In this document: positions 1 through 8,287 of the stretch, piece after piece
Position numbering within the stretch: position 1 is the first letter of the stretch
How the letters are laid out: each line of letters starts with the position of its first letter
Origin: CAVVPY01 sp963750295
Lineage (GTDB): Bacteria; Actinomycetota; Actinomycetes; Mycobacteriales; Jatrophihabitantaceae
Assembly (NCBI GenBank): GCA_963750295.1
Contig: CAVVPY010000001.1
Location: 372,001 to 436,000, forward strand
Direction: 5' to 3'
DNA length: 64,000 nt
Made by a program: the position numbers and the translations under genes
The notes under the pieces: generated by a model
Seen by the model: only the letters and a program-made list of their open reading frames with translations
What the model was told of the DNA's origin: nothing
Database searches by the model: none

Positions 1-661
1 TCCTCGACCTCACCGACGACGAGCGCGACCTGTTCGCGAAGCGTGCCGCACGACGACGGCGAGTTCCTGAAGGTCGCGCAGTCGCGCGCGGTCGCACGGT
101 GAGCGCGACTACAGTCGACGCTCGAGCGCCTCGGCGCCCGTCCCACCGCGGAGGTCAACGGCATCGGCGGCGGGTACCAGGGCGACGGGCACAAGACGAT
201 CGTCCCGAGCGATGCGTTCGTGAAGCTGTCCTTCCGGCTCGTCGCGGACCAGGACCCGCGAGAAGATCATCGACGGTGTGGAGCGATTCGTCGACGCGCA
301 ATACCCCGGACGGCATCAGTCCCGGACGTCGAGTTCGAGGGCGACGGCGTGCGCGCCTGCATCGTGCCGATCGGTACGCCGGCGTACACGGCGCTCATCG
401 ACGCGATCAGCGCGCGCTTCGACGGCGCCGAGGTGCTGCCGACCCGCGAGGGCGGCAGCGGGCCGGAGGCGCTGCTGCAGCAGGCAATCGGCGCGCCGCT
501 GGTGTTCCTCGGCGTCGGCCTGCCCGACGACCAGATCCACGCACCGAACGAGAAGGTCAACCTGTCGATGCTGCTACAAGGGCGCCGAGGCGGCCGCGCT
601 GCTGTGGGACAACCTGGCGGCGCTGGGACGCGACGGGCTCGGGTCGGCCGCGCCGCGCTGA
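1..661 (+). CDS. M20 family dipeptidase, C-terminal part (frameshifted)
   Basis: Carboxy-terminal part of a zinc-dependent M20/M25/M40 peptidase, a cytoplasmic enzyme that cleaves dipeptides or N-acyl amino acids. The left window edge cuts it. Family landmarks are readable but spread over several frames: the dimerisation-domain strand VKLSFRLVADQDP near base 225, VRACIVPIGTPAY near 350, the glycine loop REGGSGPEALL near 450, and the last metal-ligand region DDQIHAPNEKVNLSM near 530. The end, LLWDNLAALGRDGLG, is in another frame. At least three single-base shifts are needed to join these, probably sequence errors. Family assignment is firm; substrate is unknown. Confidence 0.75.
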
Positions 662-802
662 GCTCGCGAAATTTCTCTGCCTTCCTCTTGCCCCGGCATG
701 CCGTAGATGATAGAAGAAATCTATAGCACACACCACAGATCGTATCCGCGATCCGTGGCCTCACCAGGAGCATCAACAGACAACACGATGGAGGTGGACA
801 CG

Positions 803-1234
803 ATGCTCATGCGCACCGACCCTTTCCGTGAACTGGACCGACTCACCCACCAGGTCTTCGGGACCAACGGCACCCTGGCCCGCCCGTCGGTGATGCCGAT
901 GGACGCCTGGCGCGACGGCGACAGCTTCCACGTCGAGTTCGACCTGCCCGGGGTGGACCCGGACTCGATCGACCTCGACGTCGAACGCAACGTCGTGACC
1001 GTGCGGGCCGAACGACCCGACCGCGCCAGCGACGCCGAGCTGATCGCCGCCGAACGCCCGCGCGGGGTGTTCAGCCGCCAACTGGTCCTCGGCGACAACC
1101 TCGACACTGAGCACATCACGGCCGGCTACGACCGCGGCGTGCTGTCGCTGCAGATCCCGGTCGCCGAACAGGCCAAACCCCGCAAGATCTCGGTCACCAG
1201 CAAGGGCGGGGACCGCCAGGCCATCAACGCCTGA
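803..1234 (+). CDS. Hsp20/alpha-crystallin small heat shock protein
   Basis: Small ATP-independent chaperone that holds unfolding proteins. The start at ATG 803 is chosen because a strong GGAGGTGG ribosome site ends 5 bases upstream; the open frame upstream of it is not needed. About 143 residues, usual for the family: a short N-terminal arm with DPFRELDRL, then the alpha-crystallin domain (about residues 33-125) with FHVEFDLPGVDPDSIDLDVE and the terminal GVLSLQIPV strand, the L-x-V-like motif used for oligomerisation. It stands alone and is followed directly by a strong hairpin terminator. I see no HAIR (HspR) operator upstream. Confidence 0.95.
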   Translation: MLMRTDPFRELDRLTHQVFGTNGTLARPSVMPMDAWRDGDSFHVEFDLPGVDPDSIDLDVERNVVTVRAERPDRASDAELIAAERPRGVFSRQLVLGDNLDTEHITAGYDRGVLSLQIPVAEQAKPRKISVTSKGGDRQAINA

Positions 1235-1250
1235 CGGCGGCACCCATCGC

Positions 1251-1284
1251 ATCGTGGTCCCGGCCCGTCGGCCGGGACCACGAT
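1251..1284 (+). terminator. Intrinsic terminator after hsp20
   Basis: Perfect 15-bp GC-rich inverted repeat (1251-1265 with 1270-1284) around a 4-base loop, 16 bases after the hsp20 stop. There is no strong T-run, as is common in actinobacteria. Confidence 0.8.
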
Positions 1285-1362
1285 CACGCCGCGGCCGGCG
1301 ACGGCTCGCCCCGCGTCCGCTGGTCGAGCGCCGTCACCGGTCGAGAACCGCGGCACCCTAGG

Positions 1363-2694
1363 GTGGACGGCGTGCCGCGATCGCCCAAACTCGCAACGAC
1401 GCCCTTCGACCTCACCCACCACGTCCTCGACAACGGCCTGCGCGTCGTCATCGCGCCGGACCGCTCGGCGCCGGTCGTCGGCGTCGCCGTCCTCTACGAC
1501 GTGGGCTTCCGCTCCGAGCCTGAGGGGCGAACCGGGTTCGCCCACCTGTTCGAGCATCTGATGTTCCAGGGGTCGGCGACGCTGGACAAGCTCGAGCACG
1601 CCCGCGTGGTCAACTCCTCCGGAGGGACGTTCAACGGCAGCACGCACCCGGACTACACCGACTACTTCGAGCTGCTGCCTGCGAACGCGCTGGAGCGAGG
1701 ACTGTTCCTCGAGGCCGACCGGATGACCTCGCCGCGACTGACCGCCGAGAATCTCGCCAACCAGCTCGACGTGGTCAAGAACGAGATCCGGGTCAACGTG
1801 TTGAACCGTCCGTACGGCGGGCTTTCCCTGGATCTACCTGCCGCGCGTCCTGTTCGACACTTTCGCCAACGCCCACAACGGTTACGGCGGCTTCGAGGAT
1901 CTCGAGAGCGCGACCGTCGACGACGCCCGCGACTTCTTCCGCCGCTACTACGCGCCGGCAACGCCGTGCTTGCCGTCGGTGGCGACTTCGACGCGGACGA
2001 GACGATCTCGCTCGTCGAGCGGCACTTCGACGGCATCGCCAAGCGCCGGGCATGCCGAAACGGCCCAGCTTCGCCGAGCCGCCGCCGGACAGCGAGCGAC
2101 GCGCAGACCCATCACGATCCAGCACGCACCGATCCCCGCGGTCGCACTCGGGCTATCGAGTGCCCGACCCGGTACGGCGTGCCGGAAGATCACCTGGCGA
2201 CGGTGCTGCTCGCCGAGGTGCTCAGTGACGGTGACGCGTCGCGGCTGCAGCGCCGGCTGGTCCATCGCGACCAGTCGGTCACCGATATCGCCGCCTACGT
2301 CGGCGAGTTCGGCGATCCGTTCGACGAGCGGGACCCCACGCTGCTGACGATCACCGCGCACTATCCGCACACGTCCGGCTCCTGGACAAGGTGCTGCGCG
2401 CGGTGGACGAGGAGATTGACGCGCGTCGCCGACGGACGGGCTCGACACGCGGCGAACTCGACCGCGTCAAGGTCCGGCTGGCCAGCGTCCTGCTCCGCGA
2501 GACTCGACCCGGTGATGGGCCGCACCCTTGCCTTCGCCAAGTTCGAACTCGTGCACGGCCGCGCCGAACTCGTCGCTGAGCTTCCCGAGCGGCTCGCCGC
2601 GGTGTCAGCGAGGACGCGGTCAGGGCTGCGGCGGCCCGGCTGCGGCCGGACCAGCGCGCCGTCCTGGAACTGGTCGCTGGAGGGCGACCAATGA
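1363..2694 (+). CDS. M16 zinc peptidase, catalytic subunit (frameshifted)
   Basis: Insulinase/pitrilysin-type metallopeptidase. The inverted zinc motif HLFEH (residues 61-65 from GTG 1363) and the downstream ligand glutamate in VVKNEIRVN (E141, 76 residues on) are both present, so this is the catalytic member of an M16B pair. The expected second half is readable in other frames: FPWIYLPRVLFDTFANAH near 1830, AVLAVGGDFDADETISLVE near 1965, VALGYRVPDP-like near 2150. At least four one-base shifts interrupt it. The end overlaps the next M16 gene by the ATGA at 2691-2694, indicating an operon of two subunits. GTG 1372 is an alternative start. Confidence 0.85.
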   Translation: MDGVPRSPKLATTPFDLTHHVLDNGLRVVIAPDRSAPVVGVAVLYDVGFRSEPEGRTGFAHLFEHLMFQGSATLDKLEHARVVNSSGGTFNGSTHPDYTDYFELLPANALERGLFLEADRMTSPRLTAENLANQLDVVKNEIRVNVLNRPYGGLSLDLPAARPVRHFRQRPQRLRRLRGSRERDRRRRPRLLPPLLRAGNAVLAVGGDFDADETISLVERHFDGIAKRRACRNGPASPSRRRTASDAQTHHDPARTDPRGRTRAIECPTRYGVPEDHLATVLLAEVLSDGDASRLQRRLVHRDQSVTDIAAYVGEFGDPFDERDPTLLTITAHYPHTSGSWTRCCARWTRRLTRVADGRARHAANSTASRSGWPASCSARLDPVMGRTLAFAKFELVHGRAELVAELPERLAAVSARTRSGLRRPGCGRTSAPSWNWSLEGDQ

Positions 2695-4031
2695 CCGCGC
2701 CGCGCGGTGCCGGCGCTCACCGCGGCCGCCGTAAGCCGAAGCGACTGACCACTGCCGCAGCGCGTGAGCGCGCTCGGGCATCGACCGTCACTCGCCGTCC
2801 GCAAGCCCGGCGTCCCGATGGTCGAGGTGCGCCTGCGCATTCCGTTCCAGGGCGGCGGGCGCGACGCATCCGGCACGTGCGTCTGGTGCTGTCGGACACG
2901 TTGCTGACCGGCGCCGGTGGCCACGATCGCGCCGGGCTCGCCGCGGCGATCCAGGGGCTCGGGGCCGACCTGGCGGTGAGCGTGGACGCCGACCGGCTGA
3001 TGATCAGCCGGCAACGTGCTCGCGTCCGAACTGCGGCGCATGCTCGAACTGGTCGCCACCGTCCTGACCGAGCCCACGTACGGCCGCGGCGAGGTCGCGA
3101 TCGAGCGCGACCGGCTCGTCGAGAAGTTGCGCATCGCCCGCTCGCGCGCAGGCGACGATCGCCGCCGAGCGCCTCGGCGTGCGGATGTGGGGCGAGCACC
3201 CGTACGCGCTCGACCTGCCGCAGCCGGACGCCGTCGCCGCGACGACACCGCGCGCAGGTGCGCGCGCCTGCACCGCGACCGAGTGCGGCCCGGACGGCGC
3301 CGATGCTCGTGATCGTCGGCGACGTGTCGCCCAGCGCGCGTGCTCGACCAGGCCGAGGCGGCGCTGTCGGCGTGGACCGGCGCGCCGCAAGCGCGTCCCG
3401 GGTGCCCCCGCTGCCGACCCCACCTGCCGGGCCGCTGCTCGTCGTCGACCGGCCCGGCTCGGTGCAGTCGTCGCTGCGGATGGGCACCTCCGCCGTGGCG
3501 ACGGGACGACGAGCGCTATCCCGCGCTGCAGCTGGCGAATCTCATCTTCGGTGGCTACTTCTCCTCGCGCTGGACGGCGAACATCCGCGAGGACAAGGGC
3601 TACACGTACGGCCCGCACAGCCGCATCGACCACAACAGCTCGGCTCGTCGCTGATGTTCGACGTCGAGGTCGCCAGCGAGGTCACGGCGCCCGCGCTGCT
3701 CGAGACGCGCTACGAGCTCGGCCGGATCGCGTCGCTGCCGGTGACCGACGGCGAGGTCGACGCGGTGCGGCAGTACGCGATCGGCGACGCTGGCGATGTC
3801 GACTGCGACGCAGGCCGGCGCTGGCGTCCACGCTCGCGGCGCTGTCCGCGTTCGGGTTGGGGCTGGACTGGATCGGGCACGCACGCGCCGCGCCTCGCCG
3901 AGGCTGACCGTCGACGCAGTGTCAGCTGCGGCCGCGCGAGTTCTTCGCGCCCGCGCGGACTGACGTCGGTGATCGTCGGTGACGCCGCGACGATCGCCGA
4001 GCCGCTGGCTGCGCTCGGTCCGATGGAGTGA
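2691..4031 (+). CDS. M16 peptidase, non-catalytic partner subunit (frameshifted)
   Basis: Second M16B subunit, partner of the upstream catalytic gene with which it overlaps by four bases. No HxxEH motif is seen, but the partner-specific substrate-binding segment LIFGGYFSSRWTANIREDKG near 3540, followed by YTYGPHS, is conserved, as in R/Y-type subunits. Other landmarks are LVLSDTLLTGAGGHDRAG near 2885, RMLELVATVLTEPTY near 3040, and the terminal LTSVIVGDAATIAEPL near 3965. Five or more single-base frame changes are required, so the encoded protein is inferred rather than directly readable. Such pairs normally form a heterodimeric clamshell. Confidence 0.8.
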   Translation: MTAPRGAGAHRGRRKPKRLTTAAARERARASTVTRRPQARRPDGRGAPAHSVPGRRARRIRHVRLVLSDTLLTGAGGHDRAGLAAAIQGLGADLAVSVDADRLMISRQRARVRTAAHARTGRHRPDRAHVRPRRGRDRARPARREVAHRPLARRRRSPPSASACGCGASTRTRSTCRSRTPSPRRHRAQVRAPAPRPSAARTAPMLVIVGDVSPSARARPGRGGAVGVDRRAASASRVPPLPTPPAGPLLVVDRPGSVQSSLRMGTSAVATGRRALSRAAAGESHLRWLLLLALDGEHPRGQGLHVRPAQPHRPQQLGSSLMFDVEVASEVTAPALLETRYELGRIASLPVTDGEVDAVRQYAIGDAGDVDCDAGRRWRPRSRRCPRSGWGWTGSGTHAPRLAEADRRRSVSCGRASSSRPRGLTSVIVGDAATIAEPLAALGPME

Positions 4032-4037
4032 GGCGAC

Positions 4038-4963
4038 ATGATCGCGGTCGACGGGCTGCCGCTCGCGCGGCCCGCTTTCGACCGCGCGGCGCACCGACGC
4101 AACGACGAGGCCTGGCTGGCCGCGGCCTGGCGCGCGCTCGGGTGGTCGCGATCAGCCCGAAGTCCTCGACCCCCGTGGTCGTCGGCGAGGACGGCGCCCC
4201 GCACATCGCCACCCGTGCCGCGGCTGACGTCCCCGATGACGCGCCGCGCCGGTTCCTCGGCGTCGCTGACGGCGACCGAGTACTTCACCGTGACCGTCCC
4301 GAGCCGGACGACAGCGGGACCTGGCAGACGCTGCGCGATTTCGGTGCCCGCGCCGATGACCTCGACGCCGGCCTGCTCGTCAGCGCGGTCGCGCTGGAGC
4401 AGTGGCATCAGCGGCACACGCACTGCCCGCTGTGCGGCACGCCGACCGTCGAGAGCCAGGCGGGCTGGACACGCACCTGCACCGTCCGACGGCAGCGAGC
4501 ACTTCCCGCGCACCGATCCCGCCGTGATCATGCTGATCCACGACGGCGGCGACCGTGCGCTGCTCGGTCGGGGACACGAGTGGGGCGAGGGCCGGTTCTC
4601 GACGCTGGCCGGGTTCGTCGAGCCGGGGGAGTCGCTCGAAGCGGCGGTGGCGCGCGAGGTGTTCGAGGAGGTCGGCGTCGGTGTCACCGACATCCGCTAC
4701 CTCGCCAGTCAACCGTGGCCGTTCCCGGCCTCGCTGATGATCGGATTCGTCGCGCGACTGGACGGTGATCCGGCGATCGACGCTCGATCCGGTCGAGATG
4801 GCCGAGGCAGCCTGGTTCACCCGGGCCGAGATTTCCGAGGCGCGCGACTGGACCGACGCCGGCGGTTCAGCTGCGGACCCGACGCGTCGGCTGCGCGCTA
4901 TCTCGCCGCGGCTGTCGATCTCGCGCTATCCTGATCGACCGCTGGCTCGCCCGCGACGCGTGA
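4038..4963 (+). CDS. nudC: NAD+ diphosphatase NudC, Nudix family (frameshifted)
   Basis: Hydrolyses NAD(H) to NMN(H) and AMP, and in characterised homologues removes NAD caps from RNA. Seen: the zinc-ribbon half HCPLCGTPT near 4422, the Nudix box GFVEPGESLEAAVAREVFEE near 4612, and the NudC signature SQPWPFPASLMIGF near 4708, which separates NudC from other Nudix enzymes. The N-terminal start MIAVDGLPLARPAFDR at 4038 lies 6 bases after the M16 stop. The likely C-terminus is LIDRWLARDA, ending at 4963, in a third frame. Several one-base shifts break the reading. It converges on the gene below with a 66-base overlap. Confidence 0.85.
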
Positions 4964-5608
4964 GTCGGCCGTCGGTGCCCACGGTGACGCAACCTGCTCG
5001 GCCCCGAAGTAGTCGCGGCCCTTCGCGCGGACGTCGTCGTGCGCCCACGCGAGGGGAGCATCGGCAGCCGGGAAGTGCTTTCGGCAGTGCACGTAGCTCG
5101 TGGCCAGGTGCAGGACGACCCAGCACTGCGGAGCACGTCTGGTCGAGACCGCTGCGGCGAGGTCCGGATGCTCGTCCGCCATCGCGTCCGCGTCGATGAG
5201 TTCGACCTCGCCGCGCAGGTGGAGCCCGATGCGTTCGCCGCTGTCGAGGAACATCAGATGCGCCCACGGGTTCTGCACGAAGTTGCCGAGGGTGGTCAGC
5301 ACCCCGTTTCCGCGCAGTTCCGGCCAGGCCACGGTCCGCCCGTCCAGGACGGCGACGAAGCCGGGATCGCCGAAGCGCACCGACACGTCGGGGTGGCCGT
5401 CGACGGCTGCCGAGGCAACGATCAACTGCGTCTGCCGCGACAGGAACTCGACCATGCGCGGCGTCAGGACATCGAGCATCTGGTCGCGGTAGAAGGCCTC
5501 GGCGCGATCGCTCGTACCCCACCACGACTGCAGGAATCGCTCGCCGGTCGAGCTCGGCAGATCGGCACGGTCACGGCGGTCGGCGGCGGCGCGGCCCGTT
5601 GTGTCCAT
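4898..5608 (-). CDS. Pyridoxamine 5'-phosphate oxidase family flavoprotein
   Basis: About 236 residues with the split-barrel FMN-binding fold of the PPOX family. Typical stretches are LTPRMVEFLSRQTQLIVASA, PDVSVRFGDPGFVAVLDGRT, GNGVLTTLGNFVQNPWAHLM and ERIGLHLRGEVELID. These families bind FMN, F420 or heme, and the exact cofactor cannot be read here. Residues after YFGAEQ look unconserved and overlap the end of nudC on the other strand, so the true stop could be earlier if a base is missing. Divergent from the flavohemoprotein gene. Confidence 0.8.
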   Translation of the reverse strand: MDTTGRAAADRRDRADLPSSTGERFLQSWWGTSDRAEAFYRDQMLDVLTPRMVEFLSRQTQLIVASAAVDGHPDVSVRFGDPGFVAVLDGRTVAWPELRGNGVLTTLGNFVQNPWAHLMFLDSGERIGLHLRGEVELIDADAMADEHPDLAAAVSTRRAPQCWVVLHLATSYVHCRKHFPAADAPLAWAHDDVRAKGRDYFGAEQVASPWAPTADSRVAGEPAVDQDSARSTAAAR

Positions 5609-5719
5609 TGCGGGATTGTCTCATTCGTTTTCAGCACGTACGCCCCTTTTACGGCAGGCCGGTCGCTTCCCTGACAACAGACCGTCTGCAACTATTGGGC
5701 CTCGACTGGAGGCTGAGGC

Positions 5720-7249
5720 ATGGGATTGGGCAGCAGAATGCGGCGCTGGTTCAGCGTCGAGGGCAGCGATCGCGTGCACGGACGGGTCGCCGATCCTGCT
5801 GTCTCGGCCGACTCCGCAGCGATTCTCGATCCTGCCGTCGAGGCGGGTCCGGACGTGTCGCCGTTCGCCGGCTGGACCGGCGTCGGCGCGGAGCCCGACG
5901 GCGAGGGCGCGGACCCGAGCACCGAGCCTGCCGGCGACCGGCTACCCGCAACGCAACCAAGCACCGACGCGGCGGTCGCGCCAGATGCCGAACCGCTGCT
6001 GCCGAGCTTGACCAAGAACGTGGCGCGTGCGCTCGTGGTGGGCGACGGGCCGGCGCAGATATCGACCCGACTGCCGACCTGGTACGGGGAAGTGCCTGCC
6101 GAAGCGATGGATCCGGCCGAGGAACGCGCGCTCGTGCGCGAGGCGTGGGAGTGGGTCAGCGATCGCAGCGATGCCCTCGTGCTGGAGTTCTACGCCGAAC
6201 TGTTCGTGCGGATGCCCGACGCGATGCTGATGTTCCCGTCCAGCATGGTGCGCCAACGGCACGAATTCGGTCACGCGCTGGTGCAATGGGTGGTCGCGGA
6301 CACGCCACGGTCGATGATGGCGCACCTCGAACAACTCGGCTCCGATCACCGAAAGTTCGATGTGACACCTGAGCACTACGAGGTGGTGGGTGTTGCCCTG
6401 ACCGCTACCTGGAAGCGATTCGCCGGCAAGGACTGGACGGATCGGCACGAGGTGGCAGTGCGCACCAGCTACTCGCGGCTGGCCACGATCATGATCGACG
6501 GGGCGCTGCGTGCTCGGCAGGAACCGGCTTGGTGGGGTGCACGCGTCGTCTCGCATGAACGCGTCTCGCCGGATTTCGCCGTGCTCCGTGTGCAGCCCGA
6601 CGCCCCCTACCCGTTCAAGCCGGGCCAGTACCTGACCCTCGAGATGAGCAGTCACCGGCGCCAGTGGCGGCAGATGTCCATCGCGAGCGCACCGCGCGGC
6701 GACAACACCTTCGACCTGCAGGTTCGCGCTGTGGGCGGGAGCGGCGTGTCCGCCGCGCTGGTGATGCATACCCAGCCCGGTGACCGGCTGCGGCTCGGTC
6801 CACCCCGCGGCGGGAACCTCGTGATCGACCGGGGCGCTGCGCCCAACGGGCTGCTGTGCATCTCGTCGGGGACCGGATCGGCACCGATGACCGCGGTGAT
6901 CGAGGCCGTGCTCGAGTGGCCCCAGCCGCCGCCGGTTCTCTACGCCTACCTCGGCGCGCGCACCCGCGACGACGCGTACGCCGTGATGTACCTCGAGAAA
7001 CTCGTGCACGCGATGGGGAGTTCGCTGTGGGCGCACGTCCACGGTGTGCTGTCCGACGAGCCGGAGTACGGCGGCTTCTCCGGTCGCGTCGAAGCCGTCG
7101 TGCCGAGCCTGCGCGACTGGGCCGAGCTGGGTGTCGAGGTTCTCATCGCCGGCCCGAACGCGATGATCGCGTCGACTGTCGCGAGCTTGGTCGGGCAGGG
7201 CGTGTCGGCATCACGGATCCACTTCGACCAGTACGAGTCACGCAGCTGA
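5720..7249 (+). CDS. Flavohemoprotein: globin plus FAD/NAD(P)H reductase
   Basis: Probable nitric oxide dioxygenase or related globin-reductase, 509 aa. A GGAGGC site lies 6 bases before ATG 5720. Residues 1-125 are a low-complexity acidic extension not found in classical Hmp. The globin domain (about 130-265) has proximal His about 210 in LGSDHRKFDVTPEHY, aligning with the KHxxLxIxPEHY region of Hmp. Next is a ferredoxin-reductase-like FAD domain with FKPGQYLTLEM and RQMSIASAP (position 3 of the usual RxYS is Met-Ser), then an NAD domain with ISSGTGSAPM. Because the RxYS tyrosine is replaced, flavin binding may differ from Hmp. It is intact and monocistronic. Confidence 0.9.
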   Translation: MGLGSRMRRWFSVEGSDRVHGRVADPAVSADSAAILDPAVEAGPDVSPFAGWTGVGAEPDGEGADPSTEPAGDRLPATQPSTDAAVAPDAEPLLPSLTKNVARALVVGDGPAQISTRLPTWYGEVPAEAMDPAEERALVREAWEWVSDRSDALVLEFYAELFVRMPDAMLMFPSSMVRQRHEFGHALVQWVVADTPRSMMAHLEQLGSDHRKFDVTPEHYEVVGVALTATWKRFAGKDWTDRHEVAVRTSYSRLATIMIDGALRARQEPAWWGARVVSHERVSPDFAVLRVQPDAPYPFKPGQYLTLEMSSHRRQWRQMSIASAPRGDNTFDLQVRAVGGSGVSAALVMHTQPGDRLRLGPPRGGNLVIDRGAAPNGLLCISSGTGSAPMTAVIEAVLEWPQPPPVLYAYLGARTRDDAYAVMYLEKLVHAMGSSLWAHVHGVLSDEPEYGGFSGRVEAVVPSLRDWAELGVEVLIAGPNAMIASTVASLVGQGVSASRIHFDQYESRS

Positions 7250-7259
7250 GCCCACCGCG

Positions 7260-7886
7260 TCAGCCTGGCGGAAGCGCGCTGATCGCCGGATGTCGCGGAT
7301 CGTCACAGCGCACGGTGACGTCGGCCAGTTCGGCGGGCTGGACGTCGCGGTCGTAGTCGTCGAAGGCGGCAAGCGTCCATTGCTCGGTCGACGGGATCAG
7401 GCGGCGTCTGGCCGCCGGCGAGACGGCGAGGTGCACCGTGCGGTCGAACGGCAAGCCGAGCCCGAACAACAGCCCGCCACTGACGAGGACGACCGTGCCC
7501 TCGGCGATCTCGCGCGGCACCGCACGAGTGGTGCGGTTGGTCGTGAGGTCGCGCAGCGAGGGCAGGTAGGTGCCTCGGCCTACCGCGGAGTCGAGGACCT
7601 CGCGGCGCAGTGTGCCGTCGTCGAGCCACCGCGCGTACGAGTCGGGATCCTCGCGGCCGTGTTCGAGTCTGATCGAGGCATCGTGCCAGAAGCCGTCAGC
7701 GTGGACGTGAACCGTGTGCCGTCCCAGCGTGCGCAGTGGTTCGACGAGTGCCTCGGCCAACTCCCCGGGATCTGCACAGGGCGGCCCGTCGACGGCCACG
7801 CGGACCGTCGCCGGGTCGTGGGCGATCCAGGCGGCCAGGCGCTCGGTCAGCGCGAACGGGGTGACGGGCTCGAACGCGCCGCGCAC
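7260..7886 (-). CDS. Uridine kinase-like protein lacking a canonical P-loop
   Basis: 208 aa, GTG start. The overall pattern matches the actinobacterial uridine kinase/phosphoribulokinase-like family: VRVAVDGPP near residue 28, VHVHADGFWHDASIRLE, EDPDSYARWLDDGTLRREVL, then LLFGLGLPFDRTVHLAVS. The position of the Walker A loop reads DGPPCADPGELAEAL and lacks the GxGK[ST] lysine, so nucleotide binding or catalysis is doubtful. The start lies 2 bases after the mycoredoxin stop, so the two are co-transcribed. Called a kinase-like protein, not a proven kinase. Confidence 0.75.
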   Translation of the reverse strand: MRGAFEPVTPFALTERLAAWIAHDPATVRVAVDGPPCADPGELAEALVEPLRTLGRHTVHVHADGFWHDASIRLEHGREDPDSYARWLDDGTLRREVLDSAVGRGTYLPSLRDLTTNRTTRAVPREIAEGTVVLVSGGLLFGLGLPFDRTVHLAVSPAARRRLIPSTEQWTLAAFDDYDRDVQPAELADVTVRCDDPRHPAISALPPG

Positions 7887-7888
7887 GG

Positions 7889-8122
7889 TCAGGCGGCGAG
7901 CTGGTCGCGGACCTCGGCGAGAGTCGGGTTCGTCAGCGTCGAGCCATCGGCGAACAGGACGGTCGGCACAGTCTGGTTGCCGCCGTTGAGACCCATCACG
8001 AAATCGGCCGCGCCGTCGTCGTGTTCGATGTCGACCTCGGTGAACGTGATGCCGTCACGACGCAACTGGTCCTTCAATCGCCGGCAGTAGCCACACCAGG
8101 TCGTCGTGTACATCGTCAGCAT
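7889..8122 (-). CDS. mrx1: Mycoredoxin (glutaredoxin-like thiol oxidoreductase)
   Basis: 77-residue thioredoxin-fold protein with the CGYC active site in MYTTTWCGYCRRLKDQL, a cis-proline loop QTVPTVLF and the C-terminal NPTLAEVRDQLA helix. Mycoredoxin-1 reduces mycothiol mixed disulfides in the cytoplasm, which implies that the organism makes mycothiol. It is transcribed divergently from uvrD2, an arrangement also known in mycobacteria, and is followed by the kinase-like gene at a 2-base spacing. Confidence 0.92.
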   Translation of the reverse strand: MLTMYTTTWCGYCRRLKDQLRRDGITFTEVDIEHDDGAADFVMGLNGGNQTVPTVLFADGSTLTNPTLAEVRDQLAA

Positions 8123-8287
8123 CGGTCTCGTGTCCTCTGTTTCCGTCTAGTTAAACCTGCAACTATCTCGTCCGTCCCGGTATTCCCTTCCGTACCCGGG
8201 TCCAGGCCAGACCAACCACCGGCTGGCCGTTCGTCTCTTGTGCCCACCCGGCCCGGACCTGTCGGACGGCGCTGGCAGGATCGGGGC

